A DNA stretch of 64,000 nucleotides, from contig JBBRYJ010000009.1 in the NCBI GenBank assembly GCA_038237745.1, forward strand, positions 62,001 to 126,000. The letters are read 5' to 3'. The position numbers were made by a program, and so were the translations under genes. Below the pieces are notes generated by a model, which was given only the letters and a program-made list of their open reading frames with translations, did not search any database and was not told the origin of the DNA. Shown in pieces: positions 8,318 through 16,624 of this stretch. Source of the DNA: DASQEH01 sp038237745. GTDB lineage: Bacteria; Actinomycetota; Actinomycetes; Propionibacteriales; Nocardioidaceae. Numbering within the stretch: position 1 is the first letter of the stretch; each line of letters begins with the position of its first letter.

Positions 8318-9073
8318 TCAGTCCCGACCGTCCCCTCGCCGCGCCGCGATCGTCCGGAGCTGCTCGACGCGGTGACGGGCGCCCCACACCGTGACCCGCA
8401 CGAGCGCCTCCCTCACGATCGTCCCACTCATCTTCGACTCACCGTACTCGCGCTCTACAAACGTGATGGGAACCTCGACGACGTGGAACCCAGAGTCGAG
8501 TGCGCGCCGGGCGAGATCCACCTGGAAGCAGTAGCCTTCGGACTCCACCGACGTCAGGTCGAGACCTTCGAGGGTCTTGCGACGGAAGGCCCGAAAGCCC
8601 CCTGTCGCATCGCGCAGGGGTAGGCCGAGTGCCAACCTCGTGTAGAGGTTGCCGCCGCGCGACAGCAGCACCCGCCGCTTCGGCCAGTTGACGACCCGCC
8701 CACCAGACACCCAGCGAGCGCCGAGCACCAGATCGGCGTCCTCGAGCGCGTCGAGCAGGCGAGGGATCTGCTCGGGTAGGTGAGAGCCGTCGGCGTCCAT
8801 CTCGACGAACACCTCGTACTCCCGGGCCAGCGCCCAGGTGAACCCGGCGACATAAGCCGAGCCGAGGCCGCTCTTTCGGCCGCGGTGCAGGACGCGCACC
8901 TTGGAGTCATGGGCGGCGACCTTGTCGGCCAGCTCCCCGGTCCCGTCGGGTGAGCCGTCGTCGACCACCAGCACGTCGAAGGACGGTACCGACGCCCGCA
9001 CGCGGTCGAGCATGAGCTCGATGTTCTCGGCCTCGTCGTAGGTCGGCATCACCACGACACCCTCAGTGCTCAC
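8318..9073 (-). CDS. ppm1: Polyprenol monophosphomannose synthase
   Basis: This GT2 enzyme transfers mannose from GDP-mannose to polyprenyl phosphate, supplying the donor for lipomannan, lipoglycan or protein O-mannosylation on the outer face. The 251-residue protein has the N-terminal VVMPTYDEAENI, LVVDDGSPDGT, the metal-binding EMDADGSH (DxD) and the ATGGFRAF and FVEREYGESKMS signatures of dolichyl-phosphate-mannose synthases. There is no C-terminal membrane domain. The GTG start at 9073 overlaps the lnt stop (GTGA). Together with the adjacent lnt, it is the split form of the fused Ppm1 of M. tuberculosis. Confidence 0.93.
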   Translation of the reverse strand: MSTEGVVVMPTYDEAENIELMLDRVRASVPSFDVLVVDDGSPDGTGELADKVAAHDSKVRVLHRGRKSGLGSAYVAGFTWALAREYEVFVEMDADGSHLPEQIPRLLDALEDADLVLGARWVSGGRVVNWPKRRVLLSRGGNLYTRLALGLPLRDATGGFRAFRRKTLEGLDLTSVESEGYCFQVDLARRALDSGFHVVEVPITFVEREYGESKMSGTIVREALVRVTVWGARHRVEQLRTIAARRGDGRD

Positions 9074-10659
9074 GCGTCCATCCTGCCAACGGCCCGTCGC
9101 CTGCCCACGTAGGCCACCAGCGTCAACGCGAGCGCGAGAGCGGACAGCGCGACCTTGAGCCACCCCCCGAGCCGCACCCCGAGGGTGAGCCCGTCGGCGA
9201 GCGCGACGTTCTCGTCGAGGACGGCCTGGGTGCGTTGTGCGGTGGCTGCGACGACTGACCCGTCGGGCCTCACGATCCCGCTGATCCCGTTCGTGGCGGC
9301 GACCACAACGCTGCGGCCCGTCTCGATGGCGCGGTACCGAGAGATCGCGAACTGCTGCTCCAGCTGCCCCGTGCCGGCGTACGTGGCGTTGTTCGTCTGT
9401 ACGACGAGAAGCTGTCCCCCGCCGGACATGACATCGCGGATGAGCTCGTCGTACGCAACCTCGAAGCAGGTGACGTCTGCGATCGGCGCCGGTCCGAGCT
9501 GGAGGACACCGTCTGTCGTTCCCGGTGCGAAGTCGACCGGGATCTGGTCGAGCCGCCCTATGAACCGGGTGAGCAGGCTACGGAACGGGATGTACTCCCC
9601 GAACGGGACCAGGTGACGCTTGACGTACTCCTCCCCCGGACCTGATACCGGATCCCAGACGATGCCCATGTTCTGCACATGGTCGGCGTCAGGTCCTGTG
9701 ACGACGGCGCCTACGAGCGTCGGGACACCGACGGCCCTGACTGCGGCGCTGATCTCGTGGTAGGCCGAGGCGTTGGTAAACGGGTCGATGTCCGTCGAGT
9801 TCTCCGGCCAGATGACCACGTCAGGCTTCGGCAGACGCCCAGCACCCACGGCTGCGGCAAAGTCAGTGGTTGCCTGTGCGTGGTTGTTGAGGACGGCCCG
9901 GCGCTCCGAGAACGGATCCATCCCCTGACCGGGCACGTTGCCCTGGACCGCCGCCACCTGGAGACGCCCGGTCTCGTGCGCCGCGCCGACCGGCAGGACG
10001 GCGCTCAGGGCCACGGCGCCGAGCGCAGCCACCACCAGCACCGCCGACCGGACGGCGCCGGCGCGAGCCTCGGCGGCATGGACGAGTAGCGCAACGACGA
10101 GCACCGCGACGAAGGCGACGAGTGTTGTGCCACCCACGCGCCCGTAGCTCACCAACGGCGTCCCGACCAGCCCGAAGGCGAGGTTCCCCCACGGCAGCCC
10201 CCCGAACGGGACTGTCGACCGCAGGAACTCGGCGCCGACCCATCCGAGGGCACAGCCGAGCGGCCACCACCAGTACCACCGAATCCACGCCCAGGCCATA
10301 CCCATCACGCCGTAGAAGAGGGCCTCGAGCAGCGCCAGTGCGCCCCAGGCGTCCGCGCCGATGATGGTGACCCAGCGCACCAACGGGAGCATGAAGCAGA
10401 GGCCGAACACGAGTCCCTGGAGGAAACCGCCACGTCCGCGGCAGCCACGGACGGTGAGCATCAGCCCGGCGAGCCCTAACGGTAGGAGCACCACAACGTC
10501 GTACGGCGGGAAGGCGACTGCGACGAGGAGCCCCGAGACCGCAGAGACGGGAGTGCGCGCCAGCGTCGCGAAGCCTGGCAGGACGGTTCGTACCGGTTCG
10601 GGGCGCTGCACCGGGATGTGCCTGGGCCTCTGGTCGACGATCCGTGGCGACGCGGGCAT
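9070..10659 (-). CDS. lnt: Apolipoprotein N-acyltransferase
   Basis: Lnt adds the third acyl chain to the N-terminal Cys of lipoproteins. The 529-residue protein has about eight N-terminal membrane helices followed by a carbon-nitrogen hydrolase domain. The catalytic triad is visible as Glu in WPENSTDIDPF, Lys in YVKRHLVPFGEYIPFR and Cys in CFEVAYDELIRD. The ATG at 10659 lies six bases from a TAGTCT -10 box, so translation is probably leaderless. The last four bases overlap the ppm start. Lipoprotein substrates in this window include the FKBP and the peptide-binding protein. Confidence 0.95.
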   Translation of the reverse strand: MPASPRIVDQRPRHIPVQRPEPVRTVLPGFATLARTPVSAVSGLLVAVAFPPYDVVVLLPLGLAGLMLTVRGCRGRGGFLQGLVFGLCFMLPLVRWVTIIGADAWGALALLEALFYGVMGMAWAWIRWYWWWPLGCALGWVGAEFLRSTVPFGGLPWGNLAFGLVGTPLVSYGRVGGTTLVAFVAVLVVALLVHAAEARAGAVRSAVLVVAALGAVALSAVLPVGAAHETGRLQVAAVQGNVPGQGMDPFSERRAVLNNHAQATTDFAAAVGAGRLPKPDVVIWPENSTDIDPFTNASAYHEISAAVRAVGVPTLVGAVVTGPDADHVQNMGIVWDPVSGPGEEYVKRHLVPFGEYIPFRSLLTRFIGRLDQIPVDFAPGTTDGVLQLGPAPIADVTCFEVAYDELIRDVMSGGGQLLVVQTNNATYAGTGQLEQQFAISRYRAIETGRSVVVAATNGISGIVRPDGSVVAATAQRTQAVLDENVALADGLTLGVRLGGWLKVALSALALALTLVAYVGRRRAVGRMDA

Positions 10660-11016
10660 GCGGGGAGACTACCCGCCTCGGGCGCGGCAAGAGCCTGATC
10701 TCCTTCGGACCGAGCGGCGACCCATTGGCGATGAGTCGAACCGCACGTTGTCTACTGGGGACCAGGCTCCTTCCGCGTCCACCCCGCCTCGATTGGACCC
10801 GGTCTCTGCGGCAACGTCCATACCGAGTTTGGATGAAGTCACCAGGTGTCGCAGCCCCGAGGGACCGGGCTCGAACGTGCGGTCTTTTCAGTGAACATCC
10901 GGAACTCTGCCAACCTGGGGGCAGAGTGTCAATGGCGCTCTGACCAGCACGTTTGCCCAAACCCGCAGGTCAGGCAGGGCGGCGGGACGGAGAAACGGAG
11001 AGCGCCAAACCGGTCG
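10660..11016. other. Intergenic region between lnt and kal
   Basis: Apart from the lnt -10 box, this 357-base region holds no convincing gene. The short open frames in it have no start signals or recognisable protein pattern. It lies upstream of lnt and downstream of kal, both read leftwards. Confidence 0.6.
10666..10671 (-). promoter_or_regulatory. -10 box of leaderless lnt transcript
   Basis: TAGTCT lies six bases before the lnt ATG on the minus strand. It fits TANNNT and leaves no room for a ribosome-binding site. Confidence 0.5.
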
Positions 11017-11448
11017 TCACGGCGTGTCCGTGACCGACACGCCGTGTAAGGGATCAACTACCTGCGGTACTACTACCGTCCCGATGGCCGTCGTGGCCAC
11101 GAGCGGCTCAGCCAGCACCTCCGCAGCGGAGACACCGAGTCCGGGACGGCCGCGACAGACGACCGAGGCCACGAACTCGATCGTGCGGGATCGACGACCG
11201 ACGCGTGTCACGGTGGCCGTGACCTCGACGACGTCCCCGGCCCGCAGGGCCGCGACGAACTGCACGTCGGAGTACGCGGCGAACAGACCCTCGTCGCCGT
11301 CGGTGCGGATGCACACCTCGGTGGCGACGTCCCCGAAGAGACCGAGGCTGTAGGCGCCGTCGACGAGGTGACCGGCGTAGTGCGCGTGCCCGAACGGTAT
11401 GTAGCGCCGGTGAACGACAGTGGTTCCGAGCCGACTGTCGGCGCTCAC
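11017..11448 (-). CDS. kal: 3-aminobutyryl-CoA ammonia-lyase
   Basis: Kal removes ammonia from L-3-aminobutyryl-CoA to give crotonyl-CoA, a late step of lysine fermentation. The 143-residue protein has a hotdog fold and the family pattern RRYIPFGHAHYAGHLVDGAY, FGDVATEVCIRTDGDEGLFA and YSDVQFVAALRAGDVVEV. Its ATG overlaps the kamE stop by four bases. Kal is useful only if 3-aminobutyryl-CoA is made, normally by Kce, which is not in the window. Confidence 0.88.
   Translation of the reverse strand: MSADSRLGTTVVHRRYIPFGHAHYAGHLVDGAYSLGLFGDVATEVCIRTDGDEGLFAAYSDVQFVAALRAGDVVEVTATVTRVGRRSRTIEFVASVVCRGRPGLGVSAAEVLAEPLVATTAIGTVVVPQVVDPLHGVSVTDTP
11018..11046. terminator. Perfect hairpin overlapping the end of kal
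   Basis: CACGGCGTGTC (11018-11028) and GACACGCCGTG (11036-11046) are perfect 11-base arms around a seven-base loop. They cover the last codons and stop of kal, the final gene of the kdd operon. It has no U-tract; a role as terminator or 3' stabiliser is inferred. Confidence 0.6.
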
Positions 11449-12248
11449 GCCGGCTGCCTGACCGCGTCGCCACGCCCACTCGGTGCCAGCTCGTGGGCGA
11501 GGTAGCTCGCGACCTCGCCAGGAGTCGTCCCGCGCGTGAACACCCGGTCGACCCCGAGGTCGGCTGCCTGGGTCTCGTCGAACCGAGGGCCGCCGATGAT
11601 CAGTAGTGGTCGCCTGCTGTCCGGGAAAGCCTCGCGGAAGGCGGCCGACATCTCCTTCGTGTTGAGGATGTGGGCGTCTCGCTGGGTGACGACCTGCGAC
11701 ACCAGCACCGCGTCAGCTCTCTCGTCCCGCGCCCGCGCGACCAGATGAGGCACCGACACCTGGGCCCCGAGGTTGACGACGCGGAGCTCGCGGTAGTACT
11801 CCAGCCCCTTCTCACCCGCGAAGCCCTTGATGTTGAGGATCGCGTCGATGCCCACTGTGTGGGCGTCGGTGCCGATGCATGCTCCGACGACCACGAGCCT
11901 GCGACGCAGAGCCTTCTTGACGGAGGCGTTGACCTCCTTGGGGGTCAGCAGCGCGTACTCACGCTCGAACACCTCGACCTTGCTCGTGTCGACCAGGTGG
12001 CTGACCCGCCCGTAGACGACGAAGAACGTGAAGTCCGGCCCCATCGCCTTGGCATGCACGACGAGCGCCGGATCCATACCCATCTTGGCGGCAAGCTGGG
12101 CCGCAGCCCCTTCGGCCCGTTTGTCGTGCGGCAGAGGAAGCGTGAACGAGAGCTGCACCATGCCGTCGCCGGTGGTGTCGCCGTACGGCCTGACGATGGT
12201 CGGCGCCGCCCGGGTCGCGCGCTCGTCGGCCACGTTCGATGCAGTCAC
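11445..12248 (-). CDS. kamE: Beta-lysine / D-lysine 5,6-aminomutase, beta subunit
   Basis: KamE binds adenosylcobalamin and, with KamD, moves the terminal amino group of beta-lysine to C5, forming 3,5-diaminohexanoate. The 267-residue protein carries the cobalamin motif GTDAHTVGIDAILN (DxHxxG) in a Rossmann domain, with nearby Lys residues (NIKGFAGEKGLEYY) where the family attaches PLP. The ATG overlaps the kamD stop (ATGA), and its stop overlaps the kal start, so the three genes are translationally coupled. Confidence 0.92.
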   Translation of the reverse strand: MTASNVADERATRAAPTIVRPYGDTTGDGMVQLSFTLPLPHDKRAEGAAAQLAAKMGMDPALVVHAKAMGPDFTFFVVYGRVSHLVDTSKVEVFEREYALLTPKEVNASVKKALRRRLVVVGACIGTDAHTVGIDAILNIKGFAGEKGLEYYRELRVVNLGAQVSVPHLVARARDERADAVLVSQVVTQRDAHILNTKEMSAAFREAFPDSRRPLLIIGGPRFDETQAADLGVDRVFTRGTTPGEVASYLAHELAPSGRGDAVRQPA

Positions 12249-13816
12249 TTGTCCTCCAGTAGCTCGGTGGCCGGGTTGTAGTAGTCCAGGCTCTTGCGAG
12301 CGACCCCCTCGAGCCCCCTGCCGGCGTCGGCAGGGCGCTTCATCAACCCGAAGGTGCCGTCGGCGATCGCGTCCAACAGGCCGTTCTCGTGGGCGAGGAT
12401 CTTCTCGAGCAGCTCGATGGACTCCCCCAGCACCTGGGTGGCCCGCTGTGCGATGAAGCCGCCGGGCCGGGGCGCGAAGTCCTCGCCGAGCCGTCCCGCC
12501 GCGTTGACGACGTACCTGACGTTCTGCAGGGCCAGGTCACGGTCCGACAGCCACGGTGTGACGACGGCCTCGGTCATCATCCCGACGAGCAGGATGTCCT
12601 GGTCGGTCATGGCACCGGCCAAGTTGAAGAACCCGTCGAGGAGGTAGCCGCGGAATACGTCCCCGGTCATGTGTCGGGTGGGTGGCATCCACTTGAGCGG
12701 GGCCTTCGGGAACAGCGTTCGGGCGAGCAGGGCGTGTGCGAGCTCGAGGCGGAAGCTGTCGGGGACGGCCGGGTCGATCTCGAAGGCATGCCCGAGCCCG
12801 AGCTGCCAGTCCTCGAGACTGGCCTCCTTCGCGAAGTACTCGTTGAGGAGCTGGCTGACGGTCACGGTGTGTGCGGCATCGACGGCGTCCGCCGTCGTCA
12901 GGTAGTTGTCCTCGCCGGTGTTGATGATGATCCCGGCGCGGGCATGCACCTGCCGGCTGAACCGCTGGTCGACGAAAGTACGCACCGGGTTGATGTCTCG
13001 GAACAAGATGCCGTACATCGAGTCGTTGAGCATCATGTCGAGCCGCTCGAGGCCGGCCAGGGTGGCGATCTCGGGCATGCACAGCCCGGACGCGTAGTTC
13101 GTCAATCGGACGTACCGGCCCAGCTCGCCGCTCACCTCGTCGAGGGCGGTGCGCATCAGCCTGAAGTTCTCCTGGGTGGCGTACGTGCCGGCGAACCCCT
13201 CACGGGTGGGACCCTCGGGGACGTAATCGAGCAGTGACTGCCCGGTCGACCGGATGACGGCGATGACGTCGGCGCCCTCGCGCGCTGCCGCCTGGGCTTG
13301 GGGCATGTCCTCGTAGATGTCACCCGTCGCGACGATCAGGTAGATCCACGGCTTCTGCGGCGGGTCACCCCACCGCTTCACGAGGCGCTCCCGCTCGCGT
13401 CGGCGGCCGTCGACCCGTTTGAGGCCGGCTGCGACGGCTTTGCGGCCGGCAGCTCGGGCGCGGGTGGCGTCGCGACCCGACGGCATCCGGAACCGGAGCA
13501 GGCCGGCGGCCGCCTGCTCGGCAAGAGCCGGAAGGTCCCCTCCGCTCGTGAGGAGTGCGTCCCAGACGGGAAGGGTCACGCCGTGGTCCAGACCCACGTC
13601 GCCCCGCACGGCATCGACGAGCCGGTTCACCCACGGCGTCCCGTCCGGGTCGGCCCCGGAGAGCCCCGCCAGTCTCAGCGTCGCGCGTTCGACCGACACG
13701 GTGGTGTGCTGCTTGGCGAGCTCCACGATCGGTCGCCCGGTCTTGCGGGCGAGACCACGGGCCTTCGAGACCAGCGCCTTGTCGAGGTCGAGGTGGGGTC
13801 GGTGGCGTGTCGTCAT
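12245..13816 (-). CDS. kamD: Beta-lysine / D-lysine 5,6-aminomutase, alpha subunit
   Basis: KamD is the large TIM-barrel subunit of the B12- and PLP-dependent 5,6-aminomutase. The 523-residue length is normal. Recognisable stretches are LVSKARGLARKTGRPIVEL near the start, YLIVATGDIYEDMPQAQAAA, NYASGLCMPEIATLAGLERL and YVVNAAGRLGEDFAPRPGGF. The ATG directly follows the stop codon of the amidohydrolase gene (TGA then ATG), and the end overlaps kamE. Confidence 0.93.
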   Translation of the reverse strand: MTTRHRPHLDLDKALVSKARGLARKTGRPIVELAKQHTTVSVERATLRLAGLSGADPDGTPWVNRLVDAVRGDVGLDHGVTLPVWDALLTSGGDLPALAEQAAAGLLRFRMPSGRDATRARAAGRKAVAAGLKRVDGRRRERERLVKRWGDPPQKPWIYLIVATGDIYEDMPQAQAAAREGADVIAVIRSTGQSLLDYVPEGPTREGFAGTYATQENFRLMRTALDEVSGELGRYVRLTNYASGLCMPEIATLAGLERLDMMLNDSMYGILFRDINPVRTFVDQRFSRQVHARAGIIINTGEDNYLTTADAVDAAHTVTVSQLLNEYFAKEASLEDWQLGLGHAFEIDPAVPDSFRLELAHALLARTLFPKAPLKWMPPTRHMTGDVFRGYLLDGFFNLAGAMTDQDILLVGMMTEAVVTPWLSDRDLALQNVRYVVNAAGRLGEDFAPRPGGFIAQRATQVLGESIELLEKILAHENGLLDAIADGTFGLMKRPADAGRGLEGVARKSLDYYNPATELLEDK

Positions 13817-15436
13817 TCAGTCGTCCTCTGCTGAGAAGGCTGTCGCACCCGCGACTACTGTCTGCATGCACTGCGGTAGCGGGAGGTCGGGGCGAACGTC
13901 CGGGAGGACGGTGGGCGTCCCTGGGCTGCCTGAGGCGTGGGTCGGCCGGCGGTCTGCTGCGCCGCGTTGTGTCTCAGGTTCGATGTGCCAGACGGCGTAG
14001 GTCGCCGGGTGACCGGGGGCGAGCACGCCGCCCTGGTCGTCGCGACGGGAGCGGTGGCCACCTCGCGTGTGAGCGTCGAAGGCGACCGTCACGCTGAGGC
14101 GCTCGCCCTCGGCATGGTGGAAGGCCGCCGCCCGGACCCCACCCCACGGGTCGAGCGGGGTGACGGGGCTGTCCGACCCGAACGCGAGCAGCACTCCGGC
14201 CCGGTGCATAGACCCGTACGGGTTCATCGGGGCCGCCCGAGCCTCGCCCAATCGTTGCTCGTACAGCCGACCCGCTCCACCCCAGGCGGCGTCGAAGGCC
14301 GGCTGAACGCTGGCGACGACCCCAAGGCGGGCCATCGTCTGGACAGCCCGTACGTCGGGCATCTCGATGTGTTCCAGGCGGTGACGTGACGCAACCAGGG
14401 AGGCGTCACCCACCACCTCGGCCGCGGCGACGAACCCGTCTACCACCTCGCGCGCGGCCCGGTCGCCGATGACGTGGAAACCCGCCTGCCTGCCCTGCCG
14501 CGTGCATGCGACGACGTGGTCTGCGACCTGGGAGCCGTCGAGGTACAGATGTCCGAACGCGTCCGCGTCGGCGTACGGCTGGTCGAGGGCCGCGGTGCGA
14601 GACCCGATGGCGCCGTCCACGCACAGGTCGCCGGCGTAACCGAGGAGAGCCTCGCCGCCGCAGGGGGCGTCACCCATGAGGGTGCCCCAGTACGGGACCA
14701 CGTCGGGGAGGATGGAGCGCGCCGTCAGCTTGCGGATGGTGTCGAAGTCGGAGAACGGCGAGATGTGCGGAGCGTTGAGCTCGTGCACAGAGGTGATACC
14801 CCGGCTGGCCGCATGTCGTAGAGCGAGATCGAGGGCCTGCTCCCGGTCGGCAGGCGTCCGAAGACCATCGACCACCTCCCGCGCAGCATGGTGCGCGTCG
14901 CGCTCCACCATGCCGTCTCCGCGCCATCCGGGGGCTGCCGCCAGGTCGGGCTGGCGATCGACGAGCGCGGACGACACGACGGCAGAGTGGGTGTCGACCC
15001 TCGAGATGTAGGCGACACGTCCTCCGACCGCACGGTCGAGCTCGTACATGGTCGGGGCCCTGCCCTCCGCCCACCGGGTCTCATCCCAGCCGTGGGCGAA
15101 TAGCACCGGCCCGCCATGCGCAGTGCCGGCCCGGCCTAGGGCGTCGAGCGCCGCCTTGAGGCTGGTCATCCCGCTGAGGTCCAGGGACTGCATCGCGAAC
15201 CCGGTGATCGCCAGGTGAACGTGGGCGTCGACGAAACCGGGCGTGACCAGGCGCCCCCGGAGATCGACCACCTGGTCGGCGTCGCGGGCGTGGGAGGTGG
15301 CTCCCCCTTCGCCGCCGACCCAGGCGACGGTGCCGTCGACGGTGAGCATCGCGGTGGCCTCAGGCGACCCGGGCGCGTACACCGAGCCGCCATGGAGGAG
15401 CACCCGTCGCGGGTTCGAGCCCATGGTCCTCATCAT
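13817..15436 (-). CDS. Amidohydrolase family 3 (YtcJ-like) in lysine cluster
   Basis: This 539-residue metal-dependent hydrolase of the amidohydrolase superfamily has the strand-1 motif VTPGFVDAHVHL, a His in GFHVIGDRAAREVVDG, HRLEHIEMPD and the late Asp in LLAFGSDSPVTPLDPW, which supply the metal ligands. Family members act on N-acyl or cyclic amide bonds. The ATG at 15436 overlaps the kdd stop by four bases, and kamD begins right after its stop, so it is an integral part of the operon. A role in releasing lysine from an amide, or in opening a cyclic by-product, is possible but only inferred. Confidence 0.85.
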   Translation of the reverse strand: MMRTMGSNPRRVLLHGGSVYAPGSPEATAMLTVDGTVAWVGGEGGATSHARDADQVVDLRGRLVTPGFVDAHVHLAITGFAMQSLDLSGMTSLKAALDALGRAGTAHGGPVLFAHGWDETRWAEGRAPTMYELDRAVGGRVAYISRVDTHSAVVSSALVDRQPDLAAAPGWRGDGMVERDAHHAAREVVDGLRTPADREQALDLALRHAASRGITSVHELNAPHISPFSDFDTIRKLTARSILPDVVPYWGTLMGDAPCGGEALLGYAGDLCVDGAIGSRTAALDQPYADADAFGHLYLDGSQVADHVVACTRQGRQAGFHVIGDRAAREVVDGFVAAAEVVGDASLVASRHRLEHIEMPDVRAVQTMARLGVVASVQPAFDAAWGGAGRLYEQRLGEARAAPMNPYGSMHRAGVLLAFGSDSPVTPLDPWGGVRAAAFHHAEGERLSVTVAFDAHTRGGHRSRRDDQGGVLAPGHPATYAVWHIEPETQRGAADRRPTHASGSPGTPTVLPDVRPDLPLPQCMQTVVAGATAFSAEDD

Positions 15437-16482
15437 GCCGTCTCGGCGGCGAGCCTCGACTCGAAAAGACCGCGAACACCGGCATCGGTCCTGAGCAGGT
15501 ACAGCGCGTACTCGGCGTGGCCGGGCACGTAACCGTTGCCGATGAGCATGGTGACGTCGGCGGCGAGACCCTCCGCACCGAGCGCGGCGGCCGTGAAGGA
15601 AGTCGCCATCGAGAAGAAGACGACGGTGCCGCCGTGAGCGGTGGACAGCAGAGCGCCGCCCTCGCAGCCGGGCACGTCGACACACACGACGGTGACGTCG
15701 GCGGGGCCGCCGTCCCGGATCACGGCGCCCGAGAGCGCCACCGGGTCGCGGGCGTCGGCGAGCACGACGGCATCGGCAAGGCCGGCGCCGGTAAGGAGCG
15801 CACGCTCTCGTTGGACGGGTACAACGGCGATGGTCCGCCGCGCCCCGGCGTCCTTGGCCGCGGCGAGAGACAGGGACCCGCTCTTCCCGGCCCCACCGAC
15901 CACGCAGACGACCGGGGCTCTTCCCTCCGCGGCGTACTGCCGTACGACCCGCGCAGTGAGTGCAGGCGCTCCGCAGACGTCCATCACCGCCAGGGCCAGT
16001 GGCGACGGCAGGTCGGCAGGCATCCTTGCCGCGATAGTGCGACCGAAGAGGACGGCGTACCCCTTGCAGGGAACCTGCTCGCTCGTCCCGTCCCAGCTCT
16101 GGAGGGCGTCAGTGATGACCAGCGGCGTGAGAGTCAGCGAGACCAGGGTCGTGATCTGGTCGCCGACGGCCAGGTCGAGGTTTGCCTCGGGACCAATCTC
16201 CTCGACTACCCCGGTCAGCATGCCTCCCGAGCCGGTCACCGGGTTCTGCATCTTGCCGCGGGTCGCGATGATGTCGAGCACCTCTGCCCGCACGGCCGCG
16301 CCGTCACCGGCGTGCTTGGTCGTCAGCTGCCGGAACGAGGCGGCGTCGAGGTTGAGCCTGGAGACCCCGACACAAATCTCGTCGGGCCACAGCTCGCGTC
16401 TGGTGTCCAGGCGCAGCGCCGCTTGAGGGAGCACCCCCGGCGGCTCGAGGACGCGGTGCAGCCCGGTCGGATCGCCTGCCAT
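15433..16482 (-). CDS. kdd: L-erythro-3,5-diaminohexanoate dehydrogenase
   Basis: Kdd oxidatively deaminates 3,5-diaminohexanoate to 5-amino-3-oxohexanoate with NAD. The 349-residue protein shows the family stretches LNLDAASFRQL, ATRGKMQNPVTGSGGML, GNGYVPGHAEYAL and a nucleotide-binding VVCVVGGAGKSGSLSLAAA. The ATG at 16482 is preceded by GGAGG four bases away, which excludes the upstream extension. It heads the five-gene leftward operon and is divergent from kamA. Confidence 0.92.
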   Translation of the reverse strand: MAGDPTGLHRVLEPPGVLPQAALRLDTRRELWPDEICVGVSRLNLDAASFRQLTTKHAGDGAAVRAEVLDIIATRGKMQNPVTGSGGMLTGVVEEIGPEANLDLAVGDQITTLVSLTLTPLVITDALQSWDGTSEQVPCKGYAVLFGRTIAARMPADLPSPLALAVMDVCGAPALTARVVRQYAAEGRAPVVCVVGGAGKSGSLSLAAAKDAGARRTIAVVPVQRERALLTGAGLADAVVLADARDPVALSGAVIRDGGPADVTVVCVDVPGCEGGALLSTAHGGTVVFFSMATSFTAAALGAEGLAADVTMLIGNGYVPGHAEYALYLLRTDAGVRGLFESRLAAETA

Positions 16483-16548
16483 GAAACCTCCGTCCCAGAA
16501 GGGTGAGCGCCGCAAGACTTCCGGCGAGTCTTTGCCCCCGCCGCACAT

Positions 16549-16572
16549 TCTCCCGTACTCTGGCACGGGAGA
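16549..16572. promoter_or_regulatory. Perfect palindrome between kdd operon and kamA
   Basis: TCTCCCGT and ACGGGAGA are 8-base perfect arms with an eight-base spacer. The element lies in the 142-base divergent region (16483-16624), about 50 bases before the kamA GTG and 70 before the kdd ATG. The position suits an operator controlling both arms of the lysine pathway. No regulator gene lies inside the cluster. Confidence 0.55.
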
Positions 16573-16624
16573 CCTGCCCCATACAAACGACCGGCATCCT
16601 TGTCGCGCCTCCAGGAGGTATCTC

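Noticed and set aside
15437..15685. N-terminal extension of the amidohydrolase frame
   Set aside because: The ATG at 15436 overlaps the kdd stop, and the extension lies inside kdd with shadow composition.
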